Source of the DNA: Sphaerimonospora sp050942215
Lineage (GTDB): Bacteria; Actinomycetota; Actinomycetes; Streptosporangiales; Streptosporangiaceae
Assembly: GCF_050942215.1 (NCBI RefSeq)
Contig: NZ_CP192056.1
Coordinates: 4,774,001 to 4,838,000, forward strand
Direction of reading: 5' to 3'
DNA: 64,000 nucleotides
Positions 24,050-32,785 of this stretch are shown piece after piece (the first letter of the stretch is position 1; every line of letters starts with the position of its first letter). Both the position numbers and the translations under genes were made by a program. The notes under the pieces were generated by a model. The model searched no databases and was not told the DNA's origin. It saw only the letters and a program-made list of their open reading frames with translations.

Positions 24050-24472
24050 TCACCTGGGGTGAGACGCCTGAAGCTCGGCCCGCACCGCGGGCGTGAGCAC
24101 CTGTCCCGCACGTTCCACCAGCAGCGTCATCTGATACGCCACCAGTCCCATATCGGAATCGGCCGCCGCGAGCACCGCCAGGCACGACCCGTCGCTGATC
24201 GACATGATCAGCAGCAGCCCGCGCTGCATCTCCACGACCGTCTGCGTCACCGCACCGCCCTCGAACACCCGGGAGGCGCCCTGCGTCAGACTGATCAAAC
24301 CCGCCGCCACCGCAGCCAGCTGATCGGCCCGATCCTTGGGAAACCCATCGGAGAACGCCAGCGGCAGGCCGTCCGATGACACCACCACCGCGTGCGCCAC
24401 ACCGGGCACGTTGTTCACAAAATCAGTGATCAACCAGTTGACGCCGCGTGCGGCCTGGCTCATCTCCCTCAT
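24050..24472 (-). CDS. cvnB: Conservon 2 roadblock/LC7 protein CvnB
   Basis: 140-aa roadblock domain protein, close to conservon 1 CvnB but differing at both ends (for example T-D-F-V-N-N-V). The start ATG overlaps the cvnA stop (TGATG); a second in-frame ATG at 24463 is also possible. The middle 155 bp is identical to copy 1. Confidence 0.93.
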   Translation of the reverse strand: MREMSQAARGVNWLITDFVNNVPGVAHAVVVSSDGLPLAFSDGFPKDRADQLAAVAAGLISLTQGASRVFEGGAVTQTVVEMQRGLLLIMSISDGSCLAVLAAADSDMGLVAYQMTLLVERAGQVLTPAVRAELQASHPR

Positions 24473-27400
24473 CAGTCCTCCTTCTCACTGTCCTGGGCAA
24501 TCGGGTCGCCCAGCCGCGGCGCCCCGGGGTATGCCTGGTCCTCGCCGGTCTCGCCGCGCGCCACGGCGCGGCCCTGCCGTACGCCCTGCTGGAAGCTGGC
24601 GAGCCTGCTCCGCACGCGCTCGGGCGAAAGCATCGGCGGCGGTGGCGGTCCCGCCGCTGCGGCGGGCTCGGCCGGGACGGGAGCGGAGGCCGGAGTCGTG
24701 GCCGAGCCGGGGACCAGGTTGGCCTTGGGCACGCGCTTGGGAAGCCCGGAGGCGGTGACGCCGCCCAGTGTGGGCTCGGCCGCGGCCTTCGCCGCCTGCC
24801 ACCCGGCGTCCGCCGGGGACGACCACAACTTGGCGGGCGGATCATCGTCGGAATCGCTCTTCTCGTCGGAGAGGTCGACCTTCTTGAACCAGTCGGACTC
24901 GACGGCGGCGAAGATCGGCAAGAACTCCTCCTCCGACTCCATGGGCGAGGTGCGGACCACCGGGAGCGGACCGGTGTGATCGATGTCACCCTCGAACGCG
25001 CCGCCTCCGGGCCATCCCGGCCACTCGCCTCCGGTGTCGGTGGTCTGGTCCTGGGAGGGTGGCGAACCGGGCCAGGAGGTGCTGCCCGGAGGAGGCAGGT
25101 GCCCCGGCCACGGCGTGTCGACGGGGGCCTCCCCGCCGATCCGTCCACGTGCGAAGGGGTTGGTGTCGAAGGGGTTGGCCTCGAACCGACCGCTCTCGGC
25201 GGGACTCACGTCGAAGTCGAACTTCGTCGTCTCGAACGGGTCCGTCGACGAGGAGATCGATTCGGATGCGTCCGGTCCGCCGGGCTCCCGCCTGACCGGT
25301 CCGCCGCCGAACGGGGCGCGCGCGAAGGGGTCGGGATCCCGTCCCACGCTCTCCCTGGGGAAGGTCTCGAACGGGCCGCGTTCGAAGGAGTCGCCGCGTG
25401 GGGCTCCCGGCCCGGCGGTGCCGACGCCCGGGGTGTTCAGGCCGGGCGCGTCGGCGCCGAACAGCGACGGCCGCGGCGCGTGCCCGAAGGAGTTCGGACC
25501 GGTCGGCTCGTCGAAGGGGTTGGAGCCGGTCGGCTCCGGGATGCCCCGTTCACCGGGCATGTTCAGCTCGCCGGTCATGCCCATGCCGCTGGAGGCACCG
25601 ATCTGGGCCGGCATGCCGAAGTCGCCGGATGCCCCCGCCATGCCGGGGAACGCCGGCCCCGGCTGGGCGAGCAGCGACTCGGGCAGCAGCACCATCGCGG
25701 TCAGCCCGCCCACGTCCTGCTGGCGCAGCTGCACCCGGATGCCGTGGCGCAGGGCCAGGCGGCCGACCACGAACAGGCCCATGCGCCGGGACACCGACAC
25801 GTCCACGACCGGGGGGTTGGCGAGGCGATGGTTCGTCTGCGCCACCTCATCGGGGGTCATGCCGATGCCGCGGTCGCTGACGGAGACGATGAGACCGCCG
25901 CCGTCGATGCGGTTGCTCGACACGACGACCTTGGTCTCACGCGGGGAGAACGAGATGGAGTTCTCGACCAGCTCGGCGATCAGGTGGACGACGTCGTTGA
26001 CCGCCTGCCCGACGACCGCGGCGCCGGGCTGCACCCGCACGTCGACCCGTTCGTACCCCTCGACCTCGGAGAGCGAGGCGCGGACCACGTCGACGATCGA
26101 CACCGGCTGACCCCAGCGGCGGGCGGGCTCCTGGCCGGCGAGGACCAGGAGGTTCTCACTGTTGCGCCGCATGCGGGTGGCCAGGTGGTCGAGCTTGAAC
26201 ATGTCGCCGAGCCGCCGCTCGTCCTGCTCGCTCTGCTCCAGGCCGTCGATCAGGGAAAGCTGCCGCTCCACCAGGGTCTGCGTGCGCCGCGACAGGTTCA
26301 CGAACATCGCGTTGACGTTGCTGCGCAGCCGCGCCTCGTCGCCCGCCAGCCGTACGGCCTCGCGGTGCACCTCGTCGAAGGCCCGCGCCACCTCGCCGAT
26401 CTCGTCGCGGGCGACCACCCCGATGGGGGCGATGTGCGGGGTCTCACTGGTGTCGCCGGCCTCCCGGAGCCGCTGGACGACACCGGGCAGACGGTGACCG
26501 GCGATCTCGAGCGCCTCACTGCGCAGCCGGCGCAGCGGCCGCACCAGCGACTGGGCGACACCGGTGGTGATGGCGAGCACGGCGATCAGCAGGAGCGCCA
26601 CCGCGCCGGCCACGATCAGGGCGCGCTGCCGCTCGTCGTCCTTGAGCTGCTGGCTCCTGGCGACGATCGACGAATTCAGCTTGGCCTCGACCGTGCGCAC
26701 CCGGTTGATCGGCTGGGTCATCGCGTCGAACCATCTGCGGTTGTCGTCGCGGACCGCGCGGTCGAGACCGTTGAGCGGGAAGCCGGCGTTGGCCCGATCG
26801 AGCACCAGCGTACGGAGGAGCTCGGCGTCGTCGACCTGGTCGCCGGTGACGGTCGAGTCGTAGTCGCTGCGCTCCTCACGGGAAGCGCTCTTGCGGAACT
26901 CCCGCAGTTCGCGCTCCTGAGCGGACATGGCACCGAGGAAGTCCTGCAGCTGCGCCTGCTCGAACCGCCTGGCCGGAAGCACCGTCGTGAGCAGACCGCG
27001 CTGCACCGAGGCGCTCTCCTTGGCCCTGGCGAGGGCGGCCAGGGTGACCGACATCGCGGTGAGCCGGTCGTCCTGAGCGTTCTTGGCCAGCTCGTCCTGC
27101 AGGGAGAGGAGGTTCTCGATGACGAGTGAGTACTGTTCGAGCACCGCGCTCGGCAGCAGGGTGCCCTCCACCGCCTGCTTGCGCAGCGGCTCCAGACTGT
27201 CCAGTTTGGCGAGGATGTGCTCGACCTCGTCGCCGGCGCGTTCGCCGACCTTCGACCGTGCGTCGGTCGCCAGCCTGCGGACGTCGGCGAGCGCCGTGTC
27301 CGCCAGCTTGATCTGGGCGTTCACCGCCGAGACGGCCTTCGCCGGCCTGCCAATGGCCGCGTTCCAAGCCGCCCGGTCCCGCTCGGCCTGCAGCTCGTGG

Positions 27401-27654
27401 GTGAGCCCCGCGACGCTCTCCACGAGCCGTGCCAGGTCGTTCACCCGCTGGTATCCCGCCGCCGTGTCGAGGGAGCTGACCACACGGAGACCGCCGAGCA
27501 CCAGGGCAGCCAGGGTCGGGATGAGGATCAGCGCCACCAATCGGGACCGTACTCGCCAGTTGCGCAGGAGGAACCGGCTTCCCTCATCTGGCCCCTGCTC
27601 GGCCGGAACCCCGGCCCCTGGGCTCTCGTCGGTCCGGTGGTCTTGTTTCCTCAC
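24472..27654 (-). CDS. cvnA: Conservon 2 sensor histidine kinase CvnA
   Basis: About 1060 aa. Transmembrane segment 1, NIT-like sensor region, transmembrane segment 2, HAMP, the L-D-H-L-A-T-R-M-R-R helix, and a HATPase domain with N-box L-V-E-N-S-I and D-R-G-I-G-M. The C-terminal tail (about 380 residues) is rich in Gly, Pro and Phe-Asp/Phe-Glu motifs such as N-P-F-D-T and differs from the other two copies. Start GTG at 27654 was chosen by analogy with copy 1, since both have GAGAGGTTGC just upstream; an open frame continues about 48 codons further. Confidence 0.9.
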   Translation of the reverse strand: MRKQDHRTDESPGAGVPAEQGPDEGSRFLLRNWRVRSRLVALILIPTLAALVLGGLRVVSSLDTAAGYQRVNDLARLVESVAGLTHELQAERDRAAWNAAIGRPAKAVSAVNAQIKLADTALADVRRLATDARSKVGERAGDEVEHILAKLDSLEPLRKQAVEGTLLPSAVLEQYSLVIENLLSLQDELAKNAQDDRLTAMSVTLAALARAKESASVQRGLLTTVLPARRFEQAQLQDFLGAMSAQERELREFRKSASREERSDYDSTVTGDQVDDAELLRTLVLDRANAGFPLNGLDRAVRDDNRRWFDAMTQPINRVRTVEAKLNSSIVARSQQLKDDERQRALIVAGAVALLLIAVLAITTGVAQSLVRPLRRLRSEALEIAGHRLPGVVQRLREAGDTSETPHIAPIGVVARDEIGEVARAFDEVHREAVRLAGDEARLRSNVNAMFVNLSRRTQTLVERQLSLIDGLEQSEQDERRLGDMFKLDHLATRMRRNSENLLVLAGQEPARRWGQPVSIVDVVRASLSEVEGYERVDVRVQPGAAVVGQAVNDVVHLIAELVENSISFSPRETKVVVSSNRIDGGGLIVSVSDRGIGMTPDEVAQTNHRLANPPVVDVSVSRRMGLFVVGRLALRHGIRVQLRQQDVGGLTAMVLLPESLLAQPGPAFPGMAGASGDFGMPAQIGASSGMGMTGELNMPGERGIPEPTGSNPFDEPTGPNSFGHAPRPSLFGADAPGLNTPGVGTAGPGAPRGDSFERGPFETFPRESVGRDPDPFARAPFGGGPVRREPGGPDASESISSSTDPFETTKFDFDVSPAESGRFEANPFDTNPFARGRIGGEAPVDTPWPGHLPPPGSTSWPGSPPSQDQTTDTGGEWPGWPGGGAFEGDIDHTGPLPVVRTSPMESEEEFLPIFAAVESDWFKKVDLSDEKSDSDDDPPAKLWSSPADAGWQAAKAAAEPTLGGVTASGLPKRVPKANLVPGSATTPASAPVPAEPAAAAGPPPPPMLSPERVRSRLASFQQGVRQGRAVARGETGEDQAYPGAPRLGDPIAQDSEKED

Positions 27655-27958
27655 AGGCTTAGCAACCTCTCGCCGTATGTGCGCGCAGGGGGAGTGTCTC
27701 TCGACGAGTGCGCAGTCGTGACAGTTGGGAACGTCCTGCAGGCGAGGGTAATTGCAGCACACCGACACCAGGGAGGCCAACCGAACACCCGTACACAAAC
27801 AGCCTAACTGGGCACGTATATGACCTTAGATGGCTAAATATCGGACAGGCTTGATTACCAAATAGTGCCTCGACGGCCAGTGTCCGGTTCGTACGGTTCA
27901 TCCGGACCTGGCCACATACAGGATCATGTTCGTTTCTCGTGACCGCGGCCGGGCCGCG

Positions 27959-28543
27959 TCAGTAGGTACGGCCGTAGGCCGACCGTACGGTCAGCACGTA
28001 CTCCACCAGGCTGATGAGGGTCGACTTCACCGCATCCCGGGAGCGCGCGTCCGTACGGACGATCGGCACATGCGGAGGTAGCGACAGTGCCTCCCTCACC
28101 TCCTCCTCCGAGTGGAGGTACTGGCCGTCCCAGCCGTTCAGCGCGACGAGGAAGGGCAGCTGGGCCTCCTCGAAGTAGTCGATGGCGGGGAAGCAGTCGG
28201 CCAGCCGCCTGCTGTCCACCAGCACCACCGCGCCGATCGCGCCACGGACGAGATCGTCCCACATGAACCAGAAGCGATGCTGACCCGGCGTCCCGAACAG
28301 ATACAGGATCAGATCCTGATCGAGCGAGAGCCGGCCGAAGTCCATCGCGACCGTGGTCGTCGTCTTGTTCGGCGTGAGGCCCAGGTCGTCGATGCCGGCG
28401 CTGGCGTCGGTCATCACGGCCTCGGTGGTGAGGGGGAGGATCTCGGAGACGGCGCCTACAAAGGTCGTCTTCCCGACGCCGAACCCACCCGCAACGACGA
28501 TTTTCGTCGAGGTCAGCCCACGACTAGAGCCTGCGTAGTCCAC
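27959..28543 (-). CDS. cvnD: Conservon 3 small GTPase CvnD
   Basis: 194-aa GTPase with P-loop G-G-F-G-V-G-K-T-T and F-G-T-P-G-Q-H-R. The guanine-specificity motif is replaced by N-G-W-D. Protein is similar to copies 1 and 2 but the DNA is diverged, with third positions closer to genome-typical G/C. The GTG start overlaps the end of cvnC. Its C-terminus differs (R-S-A-Y-G-R-T-Y). Confidence 0.93.
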   Translation of the reverse strand: MDYAGSSRGLTSTKIVVAGGFGVGKTTFVGAVSEILPLTTEAVMTDASAGIDDLGLTPNKTTTTVAMDFGRLSLDQDLILYLFGTPGQHRFWFMWDDLVRGAIGAVVLVDSRRLADCFPAIDYFEEAQLPFLVALNGWDGQYLHSEEEVREALSLPPHVPIVRTDARSRDAVKSTLISLVEYVLTVRSAYGRTY

Positions 28544-28883
28544 TGAGCACCCTTTCGAGCAGGTTGAGGTCTGGCTGCCCCTGGTCGAGCTGTGGCATGT
28601 GCAGGCGCACCAGACCCTCGTCGGCCATGTCGGCGATGAGCACGCGGGCCACGCCGAGGGGGACCCGGAGCAGCGCCGAGACCTCCGCGACCGATCGTAC
28701 GGAACGACATAAAATCATGATCGATTCCTGCTCGGGGGTGAGCAGGGAATAATCATTGCCCTTCAAGGTCACCGATGATACGAGGGTTTCCATCGCCATG
28801 TGGTAACGCGGCTCTGATCGTCCACCGGTGACCGCGTAAGGACGGAACAGAGGCTCGTCCTCCGCCCCGTCACCCAAGCGCAT
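28524..28883 (-). CDS. cvnC: Conservon 3 DUF742 protein CvnC
   Basis: 119-aa DUF742 protein starting M-R-L-G-D-G, with R-P-Y-A-V-T-G-G-R-S and the C-terminus L-E-R-V-L-S-G-L-R-R-L. GGAGGG lies upstream of the ATG. It is the shortest of the three copies, with almost no N-terminal extension. Confidence 0.92.
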   Translation of the reverse strand: MRLGDGAEDEPLFRPYAVTGGRSEPRYHMAMETLVSSVTLKGNDYSLLTPEQESIMILCRSVRSVAEVSALLRVPLGVARVLIADMADEGLVRLHMPQLDQGQPDLNLLERVLSGLRRL

Positions 28884-28901
28884 GTCCGTCTCCCTCCACC
28901 G

Positions 28902-29321
28902 TCATCGACGAGAGGTCTGGAGTTCGGCACGCAGCGCCGGGGTGAGCACCTGACCGGCCCGCTCGACCAGCAGGGTCATCTGGTAGGCCACCAGGCCCAT
29001 GTCACACTCGGGCGAGGCCAGCACGGACAGGCACGACCCATCGCTGATCGCCATGACGAGCAGCAGACCGCGCTGCATCTCGACGACCGTCTGGGTCACC
29101 TGCCCGCCCTCGAACACCCTCGCCGCGCCCGCTGTGAGGCTGAGCAGGCCGGCGGCGACGGCGGCGAGCTGGTCGGCCCGGTCGTGCGGAAAACCGTCCG
29201 ACTGGGCCAGCCGCAGACCGTCCGACGACACCACGACGGCGTGCGCCACCCCCGGCGTCGAGTTGACGAACTCGGTGATCAGCCAGTCGAACCTGCGTAC
29301 CTCCACGCTCAGCTCAGTCAC
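28902..29321 (-). CDS. cvnB: Conservon 3 roadblock/LC7 protein CvnB
   Basis: 139-aa roadblock protein with H-A-V-V-V-S-S-D-G-L-R and R-A-D-Q-L-A-A-V-A-A-G-L. GTG start overlaps the cvnA stop by 4 nt. Similar to the other copies in protein but without the long identical DNA tracts. Confidence 0.93.
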   Translation of the reverse strand: MTELSVEVRRFDWLITEFVNSTPGVAHAVVVSSDGLRLAQSDGFPHDRADQLAAVAAGLLSLTAGAARVFEGGQVTQTVVEMQRGLLLVMAISDGSCLSVLASPECDMGLVAYQMTLLVERAGQVLTPALRAELQTSRR

Positions 29322-32300
29322 GAGCCCTCCTCCTCGTTGCCGGTCTCACCGGCGAATCCGTCGGCCACTTCGGCCCGGCCCCGCCGTACTCCCTGTTGGA
29401 AGCTGGACAGGCGGCTGCGCACCGCCTCGGCCGACACCGCGGGACGCGGGGCGGGCGGCGTGCTCGCCGTGCCCACCGAGCCGGGAACCAGGTTGGCCCT
29501 GGGCGTCCGCTTCGGCAACCCGGCGGCCGTGACGCCGCCGAGCTGGGGGTCCCGTGCGCTGTCCGCCGCCTGGAAGCCGCTGTCGGCCCGCGACCACCAT
29601 CCACCCGCCGGCCGCTCGTGCTCCGAACCGGCGGGTCCTGAGGTCGGCGGGATCGCCTGCGGGCGCTGTGCTGCGGACGCAGGCGGCGGCTCGCGCCGGG
29701 GCACGGGCGGATTCGCCGAGGTGGCCGGAGCGGCCTCGCCCGGCTCCGGACGCCGGAACCAGGCGGACTCGACCGACGCGAAGATCGGCAGGAACTCGTC
29801 CCCGCGCTCCAGCGGGGTGTCGCCGACCGCCGGGAGCGGTCCGGTGGCGGAGGCTGGCCCCTCGATCGGGAAGACGCCCGAGTGCTCGGTGAAGGCCGGG
29901 GTGCCCCGGTAGGGCGGGGCGCCGAAGGAGTCGGCGTGCCCGCCCGCGTACGGCTCCGGCGGCGGAACCGGGAACGGCTCGGGCGGCGTCGCGTACGGCT
30001 CGGCCTGCGGTGGCGTGAACGGGGTGCCGAAGGGCGGAGTCGTGGTGATGTCCCGCGTCGGCGCGCCGAACGGCGCGAACGTCCCGCCGTCGCCTCCTGC
30101 CGCGGCGTCCGCCGTCTGGAAGGGCCTGCGGCCGGTGTCTGCACCGCCGAGGCCGCCGCCCGCCGCGTGATTGCCGCCGAGGCCGCCTCCGGTCGCGTGG
30201 TTGCCGCCGAGGCCGCCTCCGGTCGCGTGGTTGCCGCCGCTGCCGCCTCCGGTCGCCTCCCACGGCTGGAACGCGTTGCCGCCCGGGGCCGGATCGCCGA
30301 ACGGCTGCCGTACGGGCAGGCCCGCGCTGGTCCGCTGATCTCCCCTGGCCGGGCCGCCCCCCATCCGGCCGCCTGCGCCCTGGCCCGCTCCGATCTGGTT
30401 CGCTCCGATCTGGCCCGCTCCGATCTGGCCGCCCAGGGTCTGCCCCCCTGCGGTCTGCCCGCCCGGGGCCGTCACCGGAGGCTGCGGCTGGTCGGCGTCC
30501 GAGATGAGCTGCGCGGGGAAGAGCACCATCGCGATGACCCCGTTGCCGTCACCACGCCGGAGCTGGACGCGGATGCCGTGCCGGAGCGCGAGACGCCCCA
30601 CCACGAACAGTCCCATCCGCCGGGCGACGGAGACGTCCACCGTCGGCGGTTCCGCCAGACGCCGGTTGATCTCGCCGATCTCCTCCAGCGACATGCCGAT
30701 CCCGGCGTCGCTGACGCCGAGCATGACCGCGCCTCCCTCCACCGGGCTGCTCGACACGACGACCCTGGTGTCGCGCGGGGAGAAGGCGATGGCGTTCTCC
30801 ACGAGCTCGGCGACCAGGTGGATCACGTCGTTGGCGGCGTGGCCGGCGATGGCGATGCGGCGGGGCACCTTGACCGTGACGCGCTCGTAGTCCTCGACCT
30901 CCGACAGCGAGGCACGGACCACGTCGACCAGGCGGGCGGGCCGGCTTCGCTTACGCGGCGGCTCGTGCCCGGCGAGGACCAGGAGGTTCTCACTGTTGCG
31001 GCGCATGCGGGTGGCCAGGTGGTCGAGCTTGAAGAGGTCGGCCAGCCGCCGGCCGTCCTCCTCGCCGCGCTCCAGACCGTCGATCAGCGAGATCTGCCGC
31101 TCCACGAGCGTCTGCGTCCGGCGGGACAAGTTCACGAACATCGCGTTGACGTTGGCGCGCAGACGGGACTCCTCGGCGGCCAGGCGCAGCGCCTGCGTGT
31201 GGACCTCGTCGAAGGCCCGCGCGACCTCGCCGATCTCGTCGTCGCCGTCCACGTCGATCGGCCGTACCGCGGGCTCGTGGTCGTGCTCGTCCGTCTCCCG
31301 CATCCGCCGCACCACATCGGGCAGCCGCCGCCCGGCCACGTCGAGCGCCTCGGCGCGCAACCGCCGCAGCGGGCGCACCATCGAGCGCGCGATCAACGCG
31401 GTCGTGACGACGACCAGGACGAGGAGGGCCAGGATCAGGATCGCGGAGGTCACCACGTTGCGCTGCTCGCTGGACTGCAGTTGCTTGGCCCGGTCGAGCA
31501 CGGTGGACGAGACCGTCTTCTCCACCGCGGTCATCTGCGCGATCGCCTTGGTGCTGTTCTGGAACCAGCTCTGGAGCATCCTGTCCCGGCCCGGGTACCC
31601 GCTCATGGACTGGCCTTTCAGTCCCAGCGTCAGCGCCCACGACTTCGTCAGCTCGATGCTGACGATGTCCTTGTCGCCGAGAAGGGTCACCAACCGGCTG
31701 CTCTCCGCCGGCGGAGCCTCCTTGTAGAAGGTGGCGAGGTACCCCTGTTCGCGTGCCTGGGAGGCGAGCATGGCCTCGAGTTCAGCGGCGGTGAAGGACT
31801 GCCTGCGCTCCTGGAACTCGTCGATCAGCATCGACCGCTGGAGGGCCACCTCCTCCTTCGCGTGGGCGAGCGCGTTCAGCGCGCGTACGTTGCCGGTCGC
31901 CACGACGGCGTCGGTGCTGCTGATCTCGTCCTGCAGCCGGAGCAGGTTGGCGATCAGGGCGGAGTAGTCCTCCGGCGCCCCGTTCTCGCGGATGCCGGGA
32001 AGGCTCAGGAGCCGGCTGCCCACCTGCTGCGCCTGATCGGTGGCACGCGCCCCGAAATCGGCGTCGACGATCTCCCTGAGATCCGCCTTCACCTGGGTGA
32101 CCAGCGGGTCGACCACCGCCCGCTGCTGCGCCCGGGTCAGCTCGGTCTCTCCGTCCACGTTGAACTTGCGCCGGGCGGGACCGCCCCAGACGTCCATGTC
32201 CCGTTCCAGCGCCAGCTGCTCGGCCAGGTCGCGCAGGTGTACGGAATACTCGGCGGCCGACCTGGCCAGCCGGTAACCGCCGAGATCGTCGATCGACTGG

Positions 32301-32443
32301 GCCACGCGCAGCCCCGAGACCAGCACGGCGACGAGGGTCGGAGCCAGGATCAGGGCCGCGAGCCGGGTGGGCACCCGCCAGTTGCGCAGCACCAGGCGGC
32401 GCCGCCACCCCTGCTTATCGGTCTTCGGTTGCTCCATGCTCAT
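29318..32443 (-). CDS. cvnA: Conservon 3 sensor histidine kinase CvnA
   Basis: About 1041 aa, with the same layout as the other CvnA proteins: transmembrane segment 1 near residue 30, NIT-like sensor, transmembrane segment 2, HAMP, L-D-H-L-A-T-R-M-R-R and a HATPase domain with L-V-E-N-A-I and D-A-G-I-G-M. The C-terminal half of the tail carries tandem Gly-rich repeats. I prefer the ATG at 32443, with GGTGG 8 nt upstream; a GTG at 32455 is possible. Confidence 0.9.
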   Translation of the reverse strand: MSMEQPKTDKQGWRRRLVLRNWRVPTRLAALILAPTLVAVLVSGLRVAQSIDDLGGYRLARSAAEYSVHLRDLAEQLALERDMDVWGGPARRKFNVDGETELTRAQQRAVVDPLVTQVKADLREIVDADFGARATDQAQQVGSRLLSLPGIRENGAPEDYSALIANLLRLQDEISSTDAVVATGNVRALNALAHAKEEVALQRSMLIDEFQERRQSFTAAELEAMLASQAREQGYLATFYKEAPPAESSRLVTLLGDKDIVSIELTKSWALTLGLKGQSMSGYPGRDRMLQSWFQNSTKAIAQMTAVEKTVSSTVLDRAKQLQSSEQRNVVTSAILILALLVLVVVTTALIARSMVRPLRRLRAEALDVAGRRLPDVVRRMRETDEHDHEPAVRPIDVDGDDEIGEVARAFDEVHTQALRLAAEESRLRANVNAMFVNLSRRTQTLVERQISLIDGLERGEEDGRRLADLFKLDHLATRMRRNSENLLVLAGHEPPRKRSRPARLVDVVRASLSEVEDYERVTVKVPRRIAIAGHAANDVIHLVAELVENAIAFSPRDTRVVVSSSPVEGGAVMLGVSDAGIGMSLEEIGEINRRLAEPPTVDVSVARRMGLFVVGRLALRHGIRVQLRRGDGNGVIAMVLFPAQLISDADQPQPPVTAPGGQTAGGQTLGGQIGAGQIGANQIGAGQGAGGRMGGGPARGDQRTSAGLPVRQPFGDPAPGGNAFQPWEATGGGSGGNHATGGGLGGNHATGGGLGGNHAAGGGLGGADTGRRPFQTADAAAGGDGGTFAPFGAPTRDITTTPPFGTPFTPPQAEPYATPPEPFPVPPPEPYAGGHADSFGAPPYRGTPAFTEHSGVFPIEGPASATGPLPAVGDTPLERGDEFLPIFASVESAWFRRPEPGEAAPATSANPPVPRREPPPASAAQRPQAIPPTSGPAGSEHERPAGGWWSRADSGFQAADSARDPQLGGVTAAGLPKRTPRANLVPGSVGTASTPPAPRPAVSAEAVRSRLSSFQQGVRRGRAEVADGFAGETGNEEEGS
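30141..30260 (-). repeat. Four 30-bp tandem repeats in cvnA3
   Basis: Four consecutive 30-bp units, the second and third identical (30171-30200, 30201-30230), encode the decapeptide G-G-L-G-G-N-H-A-T-G in the disordered tail. The repeat lies in a linker, not in the kinase core, and looks slippage-prone. Confidence 0.85.
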
Positions 32444-32455
32444 CGGCCCCGCCAC

Positions 32456-32785
32456 CTTTTCGGCCTGTCTTCACGCGTTCTGACAGCATGAGCGACATAG
32501 CTATATAAGCGGGACAATTCGACCACAAGGTCACGTGGACGGGTGACCTTACCCTGGTTGCGCCACGCAATCGTTACGAACAGGTGAGATGATCTTCGCC
32601 CGATCCGGCCTCACGCGATCGACAGCGGCCTCCGAGAATTCGGAAGCCGCTGTGGCCCGTCTATGCCCGTCTGCCGACAAACCCCCGTGAATCTCCACAC
32701 AAGAGACAATTGCCGCTTTACTGCGCACCGAGTCTCTCGGGAGGGGCTCCACACGTCAAGCCCCCCGGCGTCCGGGTCCGGCCGG
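32456..32785. promoter_or_regulatory. Spacer between amt and cvnA3 with cvn3 promoter elements
   Basis: 330-nt gap that holds the 3' end of the amt transcript and the promoter of conservon 3. It has an AT-rich segment (catagctatataag, 32496-32509), a likely -10 region on the minus strand. A perfect 8-bp inverted repeat AAGGTCAC/GTGACCTT (32527-32534 and 32543-32550) sits just upstream and could be an operator. No gene is visible. Confidence 0.5.

Noticed and set aside
24448..27129. 893-aa plus-strand frame opposite cvnA2 (similar frames oppose cvnA1 and cvnA3)
   Set aside because: Antisense shadow of a conserved kinase; similar shadows appear opposite all three cvnA genes because the kinase codons repeat.
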